Shown here: piece after piece, positions 1 to 6,058 of the stretch
Numbering within the stretch: position 1 is the stretch's first letter
How the letters are laid out: every line of letters begins with the position of its first letter
Assembly (NCBI GenBank): GCA_016297495.1
Contig: JAEDGN010000092.1
Span: 1-6,549 of the forward strand
From: Coprococcus sp.
GTDB taxonomy: Bacteria > Bacillota > Clostridia > Lachnospirales > Lachnospiraceae
Length of the DNA stretch: 6,549 bases
Reading direction: 5' to 3'
Made by a program: the position numbers and the translations under genes
Notes under the pieces: model-generated
Told to the model about the DNA's origin: nothing
Seen by the model: only the letters and a program-made list of their open reading frames with translations
The model's database searches: none

Positions 1-173
1 GTTGTACCGTACCTATAAGGGATTGAAACGTTTACCCACTGACAGGGGCAGTATCCTTCAGATTCAAATTTTGCCATGTTGTACCGTACCTATAAGGGAT
101 TGAAACACGATTTGCTATACAAATCTTCCAACACTCTTCATCACATTGCACCGTACCTATAAGGGGGCGGAGC
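1..173 (+). CRISPR. CRISPR array, trailer end (2 perfect repeats + 1 degenerate repeat)
   Basis: Two identical 29-nt repeats lie at 1-29 and 78-106. A third, decayed copy is at 145-173. The repeat begins GTTGTACCG and ends GGGATTGAAAC. Its last 8 nt (ATTGAAAC) are the usual 5' handle of crRNAs cut by Cas6 in type I-A/I-B and type III systems, which sets the transcription direction as + and puts the leader to the left, outside the window. The decayed last repeat also marks the right side as the old, leader-distal end. The two spacers are 30-77 (48 nt) and 107-144 (38 nt); the first is unusually long. Only a weak fold is possible within the repeat (CCT/AGG around ATA). A cas6 gene sits 5 kb downstream in the same orientation. 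The array is cut at the left edge, so its total length is unknown. Confidence 0.95.
145..173 (+). repeat. degenerate terminal CRISPR repeat
   Basis: Aligned to the 29-nt consensus without gaps, this copy matches at 22 of 29 positions. The central 16 nt (150-165, ACCGTACCTATAAGGG) are perfect. Differences fall at the first base, at position 5 (T to C), and in the 3' third, where GATTGAAAC has become GGGCGGAGC. The handle sequence is therefore destroyed and no functional crRNA would be expected from this last unit. Decay of the leader-distal repeat is common in CRISPR arrays and supports the orientation given. Confidence 0.9.
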
Positions 174-244
174 ATTTCGTCAAGTTCTGCACCAGATAGT
201 GTTTCTTTCTGTAATAAAGCCGTAAATAATTCTGATTGGTTTTG
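174..244. other. array-to-terminator spacer, no gene seen
   Basis: This AT-rich stretch lies between the last degenerate repeat and the terminator stem. It has no repeat-like core and no start codon with a ribosome binding site. A minus-strand frame is open across it but lacks a start codon and runs through the CRISPR repeats. I see no supported feature. Confidence 0.5.
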
Positions 245-286
245 AGACCTGTAAGAGGAAGTTGTCTTACAGGTCTGTTATATTTT
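245..286 (+). terminator. Rho-independent terminator after the CRISPR array
   Basis: A perfect 12-bp inverted repeat is formed by 245-256 (AGACCTGTAAGA) and 265-276 (TCTTACAGGTCT) with an 8-nt loop. It is followed by GTTATATTTT (277-286), a modest T-rich tail. On the opposite strand the flank is not T-rich, so it should work mainly on + strand transcripts. Placed between the array and the operon promoter, it would end the pre-crRNA and insulate the protein operon. The tail is not a clean U-run, so efficiency is uncertain. Confidence 0.7.
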
Positions 287-314
287 CGGGAATAGGCAAT
301 AGAGAAGCAATTGA

Positions 315-343
315 TTGCGGGAGAGTGAAAATTGCTGTATAAT
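315..343 (+). promoter_or_regulatory. sigma70/sigmaA-type promoter for the operon
   Basis: A perfect -10 box TATAAT is at 338-343. A weak -35 element, TTGCGG, is at 315-320, giving a 17-bp spacer. Transcription would start near 349-352, leaving about 50 nt of untranslated leader before the ATG at 400. It lies directly after the array terminator and is the only good promoter I see upstream of the five genes. The poor -35 suggests modest basal strength or help from an activator, which is inference. Confidence 0.65.
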
Positions 344-380
344 AAGAGCAGTATTTGTCAAAAAGGGAAAGAACAGGTTT

Positions 381-389
381 GGAGAGGGG
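381..389 (+). promoter_or_regulatory. ribosome binding site that decides the start of the AAA+ protease gene
   Basis: GGAGAGGGG lies about 10-12 nt before the ATG at 400. The only upstream in-frame alternatives are TTG codons at 355 and 379. The one at 355 would lie about 5 nt after the predicted transcription start and has no ribosome binding site. The site therefore favours the ATG at 400 and a protein beginning MAVKPVFAVD. An out-of-frame ATG at 392 lies even closer to the site. Confidence 0.7.
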
Positions 390-399
390 CGATGGTTGG

Positions 400-3300
400 A
401 TGGCAGTGAAACCGGTATTTGCAGTTGATTTTTATGGCCGGTTATATATGAATAAAGAGACGGAGTTTCAGAGTGTCACAGCTTCTTCGAAGTTTCGAAG
501 AAAAAGCAACATACAGAGACTCCATGATGCTTTTCTCGAAGATTATCCGTACAGGAACGTATTGGAGATTTCTGATTATTCACCGGTTCCGGAAGGGGTC
601 ATGCTGAGTGATGCGCATCTGACGGTTCCGATGTCGGATGGCCGGGAGGTCAGTGTGGCAGAAGCGTTTCAGACAGCAAAAATATTGACGGAAGATGGTT
701 CTGAGGTGACAGGATTTTGTTTTGAAGGGGAATCCTTCGATCTTGTGCCGCGGAACTTTTTTTATAACTGGTTATATATTCGGGGAGTATCAGCCAATCC
801 GGAATTGGCAGATGAACTGATGACCTATGACTCTTTTACAGATATCACATTTATTCCAAAGAAGTGCTCCGTTTGTTCGGCAGAAGCAGCGGCTTTTTAT
901 GTGGCGTTGAGAAAAAAAGGTCTGCTGGAAGAAGCACTGCGTGACAGAGAAAGCTTTGCACGGATTCTTTATCGTGTAGAAAAGAATATAAAGACAGATC
1001 CCGTACTTTTTAAACCTGGTGACCGGATCATGCATCCGGCCTATGGAGAAGGAGAAGTACAGGATATTAATTTGCGCAGAAAAAGGAGAGATTCTTTTCT
1101 CAATTATGATAGTATTCTGGTGTTACGCAATGATTTTGAAACAGGGAGAGAAAAACGAAAAGGTGCGATCAAAGTAACGAGTAGGAAGAGAAGTGCCATG
1201 AAGCGTCATGCATACCAGAGCCTGCTGGATGAGGTGACGAATCATTTGCCGGATTCCGGCAATGCCGGGGATAAAAGGCTGGGAATAAACGAAATGATGA
1301 AAATATGGGAAGAGAATAGCAGGATGAAAAAAGAGGAGAAAGAGAGAGAACAAAAGATAATGCCAAAGAGAGAAAAAGAGAATTCCGGGACGGATATGGG
1401 GTCAGTTCCGCAGCGTGAAGGCATGCGTCTTTTGCAGACATTCACTCTTCAGGCGAAGGAACTGCAGGAGAGATTGTCCGAATGTGTTTACGGTCAGGAA
1501 CATGCAGTCAGTACTTTTGTGTCGGGATATTTTCAGTCTCAGGTAACGGCATTGTCAGAGCCCGACAGGATAAAACCCCGTGCTACATTTCTGTTTGCCG
1601 GTGCACCGGGCGTGGGTAAAACATTTCTGGCTGAAACGGCGGCAAAGATTCTGGGACTTCCCTTTGCGCGTTTTGATATGAGTGAGTATTGCGATAAAGA
1701 AGCGTCTCTGGAATTTATTGGTTCGGATAAGGTTTATAAAAACGGTAAAGAGGGCAATGTGACTTCCTATGTTAAGCAACATCCACACAGTGTTCTTTTG
1801 TTTGATGAAGTAGAGAAAGCCCATCTGACCATTATCCATCTGTTTCTTCAGATGCTGGATGCCGGACGTTTGCGCGACAGTTATACGGATGAGGAGATTT
1901 CCTTTAAGGATACGATCATTATTCTGACAACTAACGCAGGCCGGCAGCTGTATGAGGGCAGCAGGGAACGGAATCTGTCCGGAATTTCACGGAAGACCAT
2001 CATCAAAGCGCTGCAGCTGGATGTGAATCCTGATACGGGAGCTCCGCGTTTTCCAGCGGCCATTTGTTCAAGATTCGCGTCCGGCAATGTGGTGATGTTC
2101 AATCATATGGAATCTTATCATCTCAAGCAGATTGTCAGTGAAAAGCTTGGAAAGATGGCACAGCGTATGAGTGAAAGTTTTGGACTGACAATAGAGATAG
2201 ATGATGATGTCAGCTCTGCACTTCTGTTTGCCGAGGGAGGCGGCACCGATGCGAGGACTGTTGCCGGAAGGGCGGAGACCTTCTTCAATGGCGAACTGTT
2301 TGAATTGTTCCGTCATCTGGCGGCTGCTGAGGAAACCAGCCGCATGTCCTGTATGGAAAAAGTCCTTTTTAAAGTGGATATCGACAGGGCCAGTCCTGAG
2401 GTAAGAAATTTGTTCAGACCTCAGCAGGAGCAGAATGTTCTGATCTATGCGGATGAGCAGACATTGAAGCAGATCAGTAAAGGGACGGAGTGCTGCCGGA
2501 TCTTCACTGCCGTATCCAAAGCGGGAGCAGAAGATATTTTGCGGCAGGAGGAAGTTGATGCTGTTTTTGTAGAGCCATTGATGGATAAAAAGCGGAATAT
2601 AAAACAGTATCTGGATATGGAAGATGTTCCCTGCGAGTATATGGATTTTTATAATGAGATCAGGAAAAAAATGCCGGGAATGCCGGTATATTTGCTGGAG
2701 ACGGAGAAGACACAGCTGCGCCGGGAAGAGAGGGTATCCTTTATGCGCTCAGGGGCAAGAGATATCTGTGATATGACTGTTCAGCCCGTTGGAGATCTGA
2801 TTTCTGACGTGTGCGGCCGGCTGCATCAGCAAAGGGCTATGGAAGAGCTTGCCCGGTATCATCAGGTAGTGGGATATGGCAGCGGTCAGCGAATATCAGA
2901 AGACGGCAGAATTGCGGAGATATCTCTGATCGATCTGGAACTGAAATATGCTGTTGATGCCGGAGATTCGGAGAAGCTGTTGGCGGATGCAGCAATTCCC
3001 GATATACGTTTTGATGATATTATTGGTGCGGATGATGCGAAAGAAGAACTGAAGTTTTTTGCGGATTGTCTGAAATATCCGAGAAAGTATGTCAGACAGG
3101 GAATGCAGCAGCCGGGAGGTCTTCTTTTGTATGGACCACCGGGTACCGGTAAGACGATGCTGGCCAAGGCAATGGCTGCTGAAGCAGAGATGACCTTTAT
3201 CACAGCGGAGGGGGGTCAGTTCGTAAAAAAATATGCGGGCGAAGGACAGCAGGCGGTGCATGATCTGTTTGCAGCGGCACGAAAATATGCACCGGCCATT

Positions 3301-4317
3301 GTGTTTATTGATGAGATTGACGCTATTGGCAGACCGAGAGGCGGCGGGGAAGACAGCAATGCCCATATAGAAGTATTGAATGCGCTGTTGACGGAGATGG
3401 ATGGCTTTAGGAATGAAAGTGGAGAAAGGGTCTTTGTACTGGCAGCGACCAATTTCGATGTCAGCGGGCAGGGAAAACGGACACTGGATGATGCGCTGGT
3501 TCGTCGGTTTGACAGGACGATCTTGGTGGAACTGCCGAATAAAGAGCAGAGACAGCAGTTTCTGCAGAGAAAAGTGGAGAGAAATCCGGCGCTGGCCATC
3601 AGCGGCAGAAAGATAGATAATCTGGCGGTCAGGAGCGCAGGTATGAGTCTGGCACTGTTGGATTCTGTTCTGGATCTGGCACTGAGGCTTGCTTTGAGAA
3701 AAAAGCTGAGTAATGTGACGGATGATGTGGTGGAAGAGGCTTTTGAGAGCTTTAAGAGCGGCAGGGAAAAGAAATGGAATCCGGAGCAGATGTTGAGAAC
3801 GGCCAGACATGAAGCAGGACATGCCGTTATCTCCTGGCTAAATGGAGAGATGCCCGTTTATCTGACGATTGCATCAAGAAGCAATTATGGCGGTTATATG
3901 CAGTTGGAGCAGGAAGATAAGGGTGTCTGGACAAAAAAAGAGATGATGGGCAGAATACAGACAGCTCTGGGAGGACGGGCCGCAGAAATTGTCTATTATG
4001 GACATGAGAATGGATTGTCTACCGGTGTATCCGGTGATCTTGAGACGGCGACACAGCTGGCAGAATATATGATTTGTGATTGCGGTATGGACGAAGAGGC
4101 TGGTCTTGCGGTGACACGCGGACGGGGAGATCTATTTGATGGTATGGACGCCAGTCTTCATAGCAGGATCAATGATATTTTAAGCAGCGAACTTAAGAAA
4201 GCAATCGTCAGTATACAGGCCTATCGTCCGCTGATAGACCGGCTGGCAGAGCTTCTGATGAAGGAGAGCCATATTGATGAAATGAAGATGAGGGAAATAT
4301 TTGAAGGGCAGGTATAG
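400..4317 (+). CDS. giant soluble ClpB-like / FtsH-like double AAA+ zinc metalloprotease, CRISPR-associated
   Basis: Predicted ATP-driven unfoldase-protease of 1305 aa, probably cytoplasmic: I see no signal peptide or membrane helix, whereas canonical FtsH is membrane-anchored. Order seen: unknown domain ~1-190; CarD/UvrD-C-like beta module ~204-270 (GDRIMHPAYGEGEV); Lys/Glu-rich linker ~300-345; ClpA/B-D2-like AAA+ ~375-640 with Walker A GAPGVGKT 401-408, Walker B LLFDE ending 470, pore Tyr446, sensor Asn512, Arg finger R558, sensor-2 R619; degenerate receiver-like domain ~678-810; FtsH-type AAA+ from ~871 with Walker A GPPGTGKT 912-919, Walker B FIDE ending 972, pore Tyr945, Arg fingers R1036/R1039; M41 peptidase ~1126-1305 with HEAGH 1137-1141 and likely third zinc ligand D1213 in STGVSGDL. 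All catalytic motifs look intact. It is first in the operon, and its stop is 1 nt before the next gene. That its targets relate to CRISPR immunity is inference. The protease and ATPase calls are secure; the N-terminal half is not. Confidence 0.9.
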   Translation: MAVKPVFAVDFYGRLYMNKETEFQSVTASSKFRRKSNIQRLHDAFLEDYPYRNVLEISDYSPVPEGVMLSDAHLTVPMSDGREVSVAEAFQTAKILTEDGSEVTGFCFEGESFDLVPRNFFYNWLYIRGVSANPELADELMTYDSFTDITFIPKKCSVCSAEAAAFYVALRKKGLLEEALRDRESFARILYRVEKNIKTDPVLFKPGDRIMHPAYGEGEVQDINLRRKRRDSFLNYDSILVLRNDFETGREKRKGAIKVTSRKRSAMKRHAYQSLLDEVTNHLPDSGNAGDKRLGINEMMKIWEENSRMKKEEKEREQKIMPKREKENSGTDMGSVPQREGMRLLQTFTLQAKELQERLSECVYGQEHAVSTFVSGYFQSQVTALSEPDRIKPRATFLFAGAPGVGKTFLAETAAKILGLPFARFDMSEYCDKEASLEFIGSDKVYKNGKEGNVTSYVKQHPHSVLLFDEVEKAHLTIIHLFLQMLDAGRLRDSYTDEEISFKDTIIILTTNAGRQLYEGSRERNLSGISRKTIIKALQLDVNPDTGAPRFPAAICSRFASGNVVMFNHMESYHLKQIVSEKLGKMAQRMSESFGLTIEIDDDVSSALLFAEGGGTDARTVAGRAETFFNGELFELFRHLAAAEETSRMSCMEKVLFKVDIDRASPEVRNLFRPQQEQNVLIYADEQTLKQISKGTECCRIFTAVSKAGAEDILRQEEVDAVFVEPLMDKKRNIKQYLDMEDVPCEYMDFYNEIRKKMPGMPVYLLETEKTQLRREERVSFMRSGARDICDMTVQPVGDLISDVCGRLHQQRAMEELARYHQVVGYGSGQRISEDGRIAEISLIDLELKYAVDAGDSEKLLADAAIPDIRFDDIIGADDAKEELKFFADCLKYPRKYVRQGMQQPGGLLLYGPPGTGKTMLAKAMAAEAEMTFITAEGGQFVKKYAGEGQQAVHDLFAAARKYAPAIVFIDEIDAIGRPRGGGEDSNAHIEVLNALLTEMDGFRNESGERVFVLAATNFDVSGQGKRTLDDALVRRFDRTILVELPNKEQRQQFLQRKVERNPALAISGRKIDNLAVRSAGMSLALLDSVLDLALRLALRKKLSNVTDDVVEEAFESFKSGREKKWNPEQMLRTARHEAGHAVISWLNGEMPVYLTIASRSNYGGYMQLEQEDKGVWTKKEMMGRIQTALGGRAAEIVYYGHENGLSTGVSGDLETATQLAEYMICDCGMDEEAGLAVTRGRGDLFDGMDASLHSRINDILSSELKKAIVSIQAYRPLIDRLAELLMKESHIDEMKMREIFEGQV

Positions 4318-4318
4318 A

Positions 4319-4810
4319 ATGAAGATAAACAACAGCTATGAGGATGCCGCAGAAAATGTAGCAGGTGTGCTTTGTGAGGAAGCAGACCGGCGGGGCTGGA
4401 TTTATGAAAAGCGGGAAACAGAGGGAGTAATCAGCATCATTTTTCAGTTGCCGGGGAAGGCATGGACAGAGGGAATACTGGTATCGGCAGACAGGGATAG
4501 CGGTGTTTTGGAGATGGCGTCTCTGCTTCAGGAAAGTATGTCGGCTGGAAAAAGGGCGGAAGTGGCGGCTATTGTCAATGCATACAATATGGGAAGTCTC
4601 CTGGGGATGCTGGAAATGGATATTCGTACCGGTGAAGTATGGTATAAGATAAAGCTGTCCGTAGCCGGCTGTGGGGGACAGTTGATGGATTGGCAGGAGA
4701 TGGTGGACCATACTGCCAGAGAGGCAGAGCTATACCGGAACCTGTTGATGCGGCTGAATAGCGGCAGTATGATTGTGGGGCAGATCCTCCAGCAAATGAA
4801 GCAGCAGTAA
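4319..4810 (+). CDS. YbjN / type III secretion chaperone-like small protein (A)
   Basis: 163 aa, acidic, with no signal peptide or membrane segment. The ATG at 4319 comes 1 nt after the protease stop codon, with GGGCAGG just upstream; a TTG at 4301 inside the protease gene is a less likely start. The pattern resembles YbjN-like, CesT/Tir-chaperone-fold proteins: a long N-terminal helix, a beta sheet (GVISIIFQLPG, EGILVSAD), a helix with Asn87 and Asn90 in VNAYNMGSLLG, a strand pair around MDIRTGEVWYK (100-110), then a C-terminal helix ending near LNSGSM. The same layout is seen in the next gene, so the two are probably paralogues and could pair. The abutting start implies translational coupling to the protease, suggesting an adaptor, chaperone or inhibitor role (inference). 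The family call rests on pattern recognition alone; no catalytic residues are evident. Confidence 0.6.
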   Translation: MKINNSYEDAAENVAGVLCEEADRRGWIYEKRETEGVISIIFQLPGKAWTEGILVSADRDSGVLEMASLLQESMSAGKRAEVAAIVNAYNMGSLLGMLEMDIRTGEVWYKIKLSVAGCGGQLMDWQEMVDHTAREAELYRNLLMRLNSGSMIVGQILQQMKQQ

Positions 4811-4829
4811 TACCTAGGAGAAATCAGTA

Positions 4830-5294
4830 ATGATAGAAGCAGAATATATATATAACAGCATGAAGCAGGCACTGAGTGATCTGGAACTGGCCTATACGGA
4901 GAGCAGAGATTCATTTGAAATCATGTGCCCCCTTGCAGTCGGAGAGGATATACAGGAATTGTTTCTGGCAGTCAGGCCCAGACAGGAAATGTTCAGGATA
5001 TTGTCTGTTCTTCCGGGAACCGTTAAGAAGGAGCAGCAGATGGAGGCTGTGCTTGCCTGCTGCGAAGTCAATCAGAATCTGGGAATCGGACAGTTTTCCT
5101 GGCATGCAGATTACGGGAGAATTATTTTTATGATGGCGGCTCCTTACGGAATCTGTCAAAATATGAGGGAATGGATTGCTCATCAGATAATATGGACACA
5201 TATTATCCTGACAAAATACGGGAAGCTTTTTGAATGGTTGGGAGAAGGACGTATCTCATTAAAAACATTTATTGAAAAAGTTGAGAAATTATAA
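4830..5294 (+). CDS. YbjN / type III secretion chaperone-like small protein (B)
   Basis: 154 aa, soluble. The ATG at 4830 has a good ribosome binding site (TAGGAGA, 4815-4821). Layout matches the preceding gene: N-terminal helix (YIYNSMKQAL), strands (SFEIMCPL, ELFLAVRP, MFRILSVLPG), a helix, Asn81 and Asn83 in VNQNLGIGQFSW, a strand pair (DYGRIIFMMA, 94-103), and a long C-terminal helix ending in FEWLGEGRISLKTFIEKV. The NxxLGIGxF...D...GxIxF pattern is the part most like YbjN-family proteins. Overall identity to protein A is low, so an old duplication or two related families are both possible. It sits 14 nt before cas6, tying the protease side of the operon to the CRISPR side. Function is not known to me. 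A role as adaptor or partner for the AAA+ protease or for the effector is inference. Confidence 0.6.
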   Translation: MIEAEYIYNSMKQALSDLELAYTESRDSFEIMCPLAVGEDIQELFLAVRPRQEMFRILSVLPGTVKKEQQMEAVLACCEVNQNLGIGQFSWHADYGRIIFMMAAPYGICQNMREWIAHQIIWTHIILTKYGKLFEWLGEGRISLKTFIEKVEKL

Positions 5295-5308
5295 GGAAAA
5301 AAGGGAAA

Positions 5309-6046
5309 ATGCAGTTGACGATCAGACATGATATATCAGAGCAGCTGATTCTGCCGTTAAATTATCATCATATTATACAGAGTATTATTTATGGCAATCT
5401 GCCCGGAGATGGGTACAGCCATCAGCTTCATGAGAATGGGTATACGACCGGCAGCCGGCAGTTTAAGCTGTTCAATTTCAGTTTATTAAAAGGACGATAT
5501 GAAATTACCGGCAGAAAGATTGCTTTTCGGGAATCCGTATCATGGGAAGTACGCAGTCCGGATGTCTATATGATGCGGATGCTGGAGGAATCCATATGGC
5601 AGAGGGGACTGCGGTATGGAGAACAGTACTTTATGAAACCGGAACTTAGGCTTATGGATGATACTATAGAGACGGATCATGTGCTTGTGAGGATGCTGTC
5701 ACCCATTTGCGTTTATTCGACAGACCCGGATACGAAAAAAACCTGTTTTTACAGTCCGGAGGATCCGGAATTTGCATTGCGGGTGAATGACAATTTTATA
5801 CGAAAATATATTGCCTGCTACGGTGTGGAGCCGGATTCGGGTATCATGATTGAGCCGGTAGCCGTAACAGCCCGGGACAAATATGTGACCCGGTATAAAA
5901 ATTTTTATGTCAGTGGATGGATGGGATATTACAGGCTCAGAGGACAGAGGAAATATCTGGATTTTCTGTATCAGGCGGGGCTGGGCAGCAGGAATTCTCA
6001 GGGATTTGGCATGTTTGAACCGGTAAATGAACAATCGATAAGGTAA
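5309..6046 (+). CDS. cas6: CRISPR-associated endoribonuclease Cas6
   Basis: 245 aa, the usual length for Cas6. It cuts pre-crRNA within the repeat, leaving an 8-nt 5' handle (here predicted ATTGAAAC). The C-terminal signature glycine loop is clear: GLGSRNSQGFG at 224-234, in the Cas6 context LDFLYQAGLGSRNSQGFGMF. The N-terminal half shows the Cas6 pattern LPLNYHHIIQSIIYGNL followed by LHENGY and a FKLFNFSLLKG strand. His41 in LHENGY is at the place of the family's catalytic histidine, and His38 is the alternative. The start ATG at 5309 is preceded by an A/G-rich site (AAGGGAAA). The gene lies 14 nt after the second chaperone-like gene and 12 nt before the RAMP gene. Cas6 as a separate protein fits type III and type I-B systems. 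It most likely serves the array at the left of the window. Confidence 0.93.
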   Translation: MQLTIRHDISEQLILPLNYHHIIQSIIYGNLPGDGYSHQLHENGYTTGSRQFKLFNFSLLKGRYEITGRKIAFRESVSWEVRSPDVYMMRMLEESIWQRGLRYGEQYFMKPELRLMDDTIETDHVLVRMLSPICVYSTDPDTKKTCFYSPEDPEFALRVNDNFIRKYIACYGVEPDSGIMIEPVAVTARDKYVTRYKNFYVSGWMGYYRLRGQRKYLDFLYQAGLGSRNSQGFGMFEPVNEQSIR

Positions 6047-6051
6047 GGAGG
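6045..6051 (+). promoter_or_regulatory. strong Shine-Dalgarno for the RAMP gene
   Basis: AAGGAGG overlaps the last bases of the cas6 stop codon and lies 7 nt before the ATG at 6059. It is the best ribosome binding site in the window, suggesting the RAMP subunit is made in larger amounts than the upstream proteins. That would fit a multi-copy backbone subunit, but this is inference. Confidence 0.75.
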
Positions 6052-6058
6052 AAAATCA

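Noticed and set aside
33..276. Minus-strand open frame across the array and intergenic region; part of it (about 174-240) reads like a peptide (QSELFTALLQKETLSGAELDEM).
   Set aside because: It has no plausible start codon or ribosome binding site at its 5' end, begins within the terminator stem, and continues through two CRISPR repeats to a stop in the first spacer. At most it is a relic; I cannot support a gene.
355..399. Longer protease start at TTG 355, adding 15 residues.
   Set aside because: It would lie about 5 nt after the predicted transcription start and has no ribosome binding site. The added residues look like translated leader, and the GGAGAGGGG site points to the ATG at 400.
2896..3822. 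308-codon minus-strand open frame opposite the FtsH-type ATPase region.
   Set aside because: Rich in Cys, His, Gln, Ser and Ile with no domain pattern. It lies fully antisense to a strongly conserved AAA+ domain and is a codon-bias shadow.
4301..4318. TTG start at 4301 for the first chaperone-like gene, overlapping the protease stop.
   Set aside because: Adds only MKGRYR, is a weak start codon with no better ribosome binding site, and the ATG at 4319 gives a tight 1-nt junction typical of coupled genes.
4208..4711. 167-codon minus-strand open frame opposite the protease end and the first chaperone-like gene.
   Set aside because: No recognisable motif, composition typical of antisense shadow frames, and it conflicts with the well-supported + strand operon.
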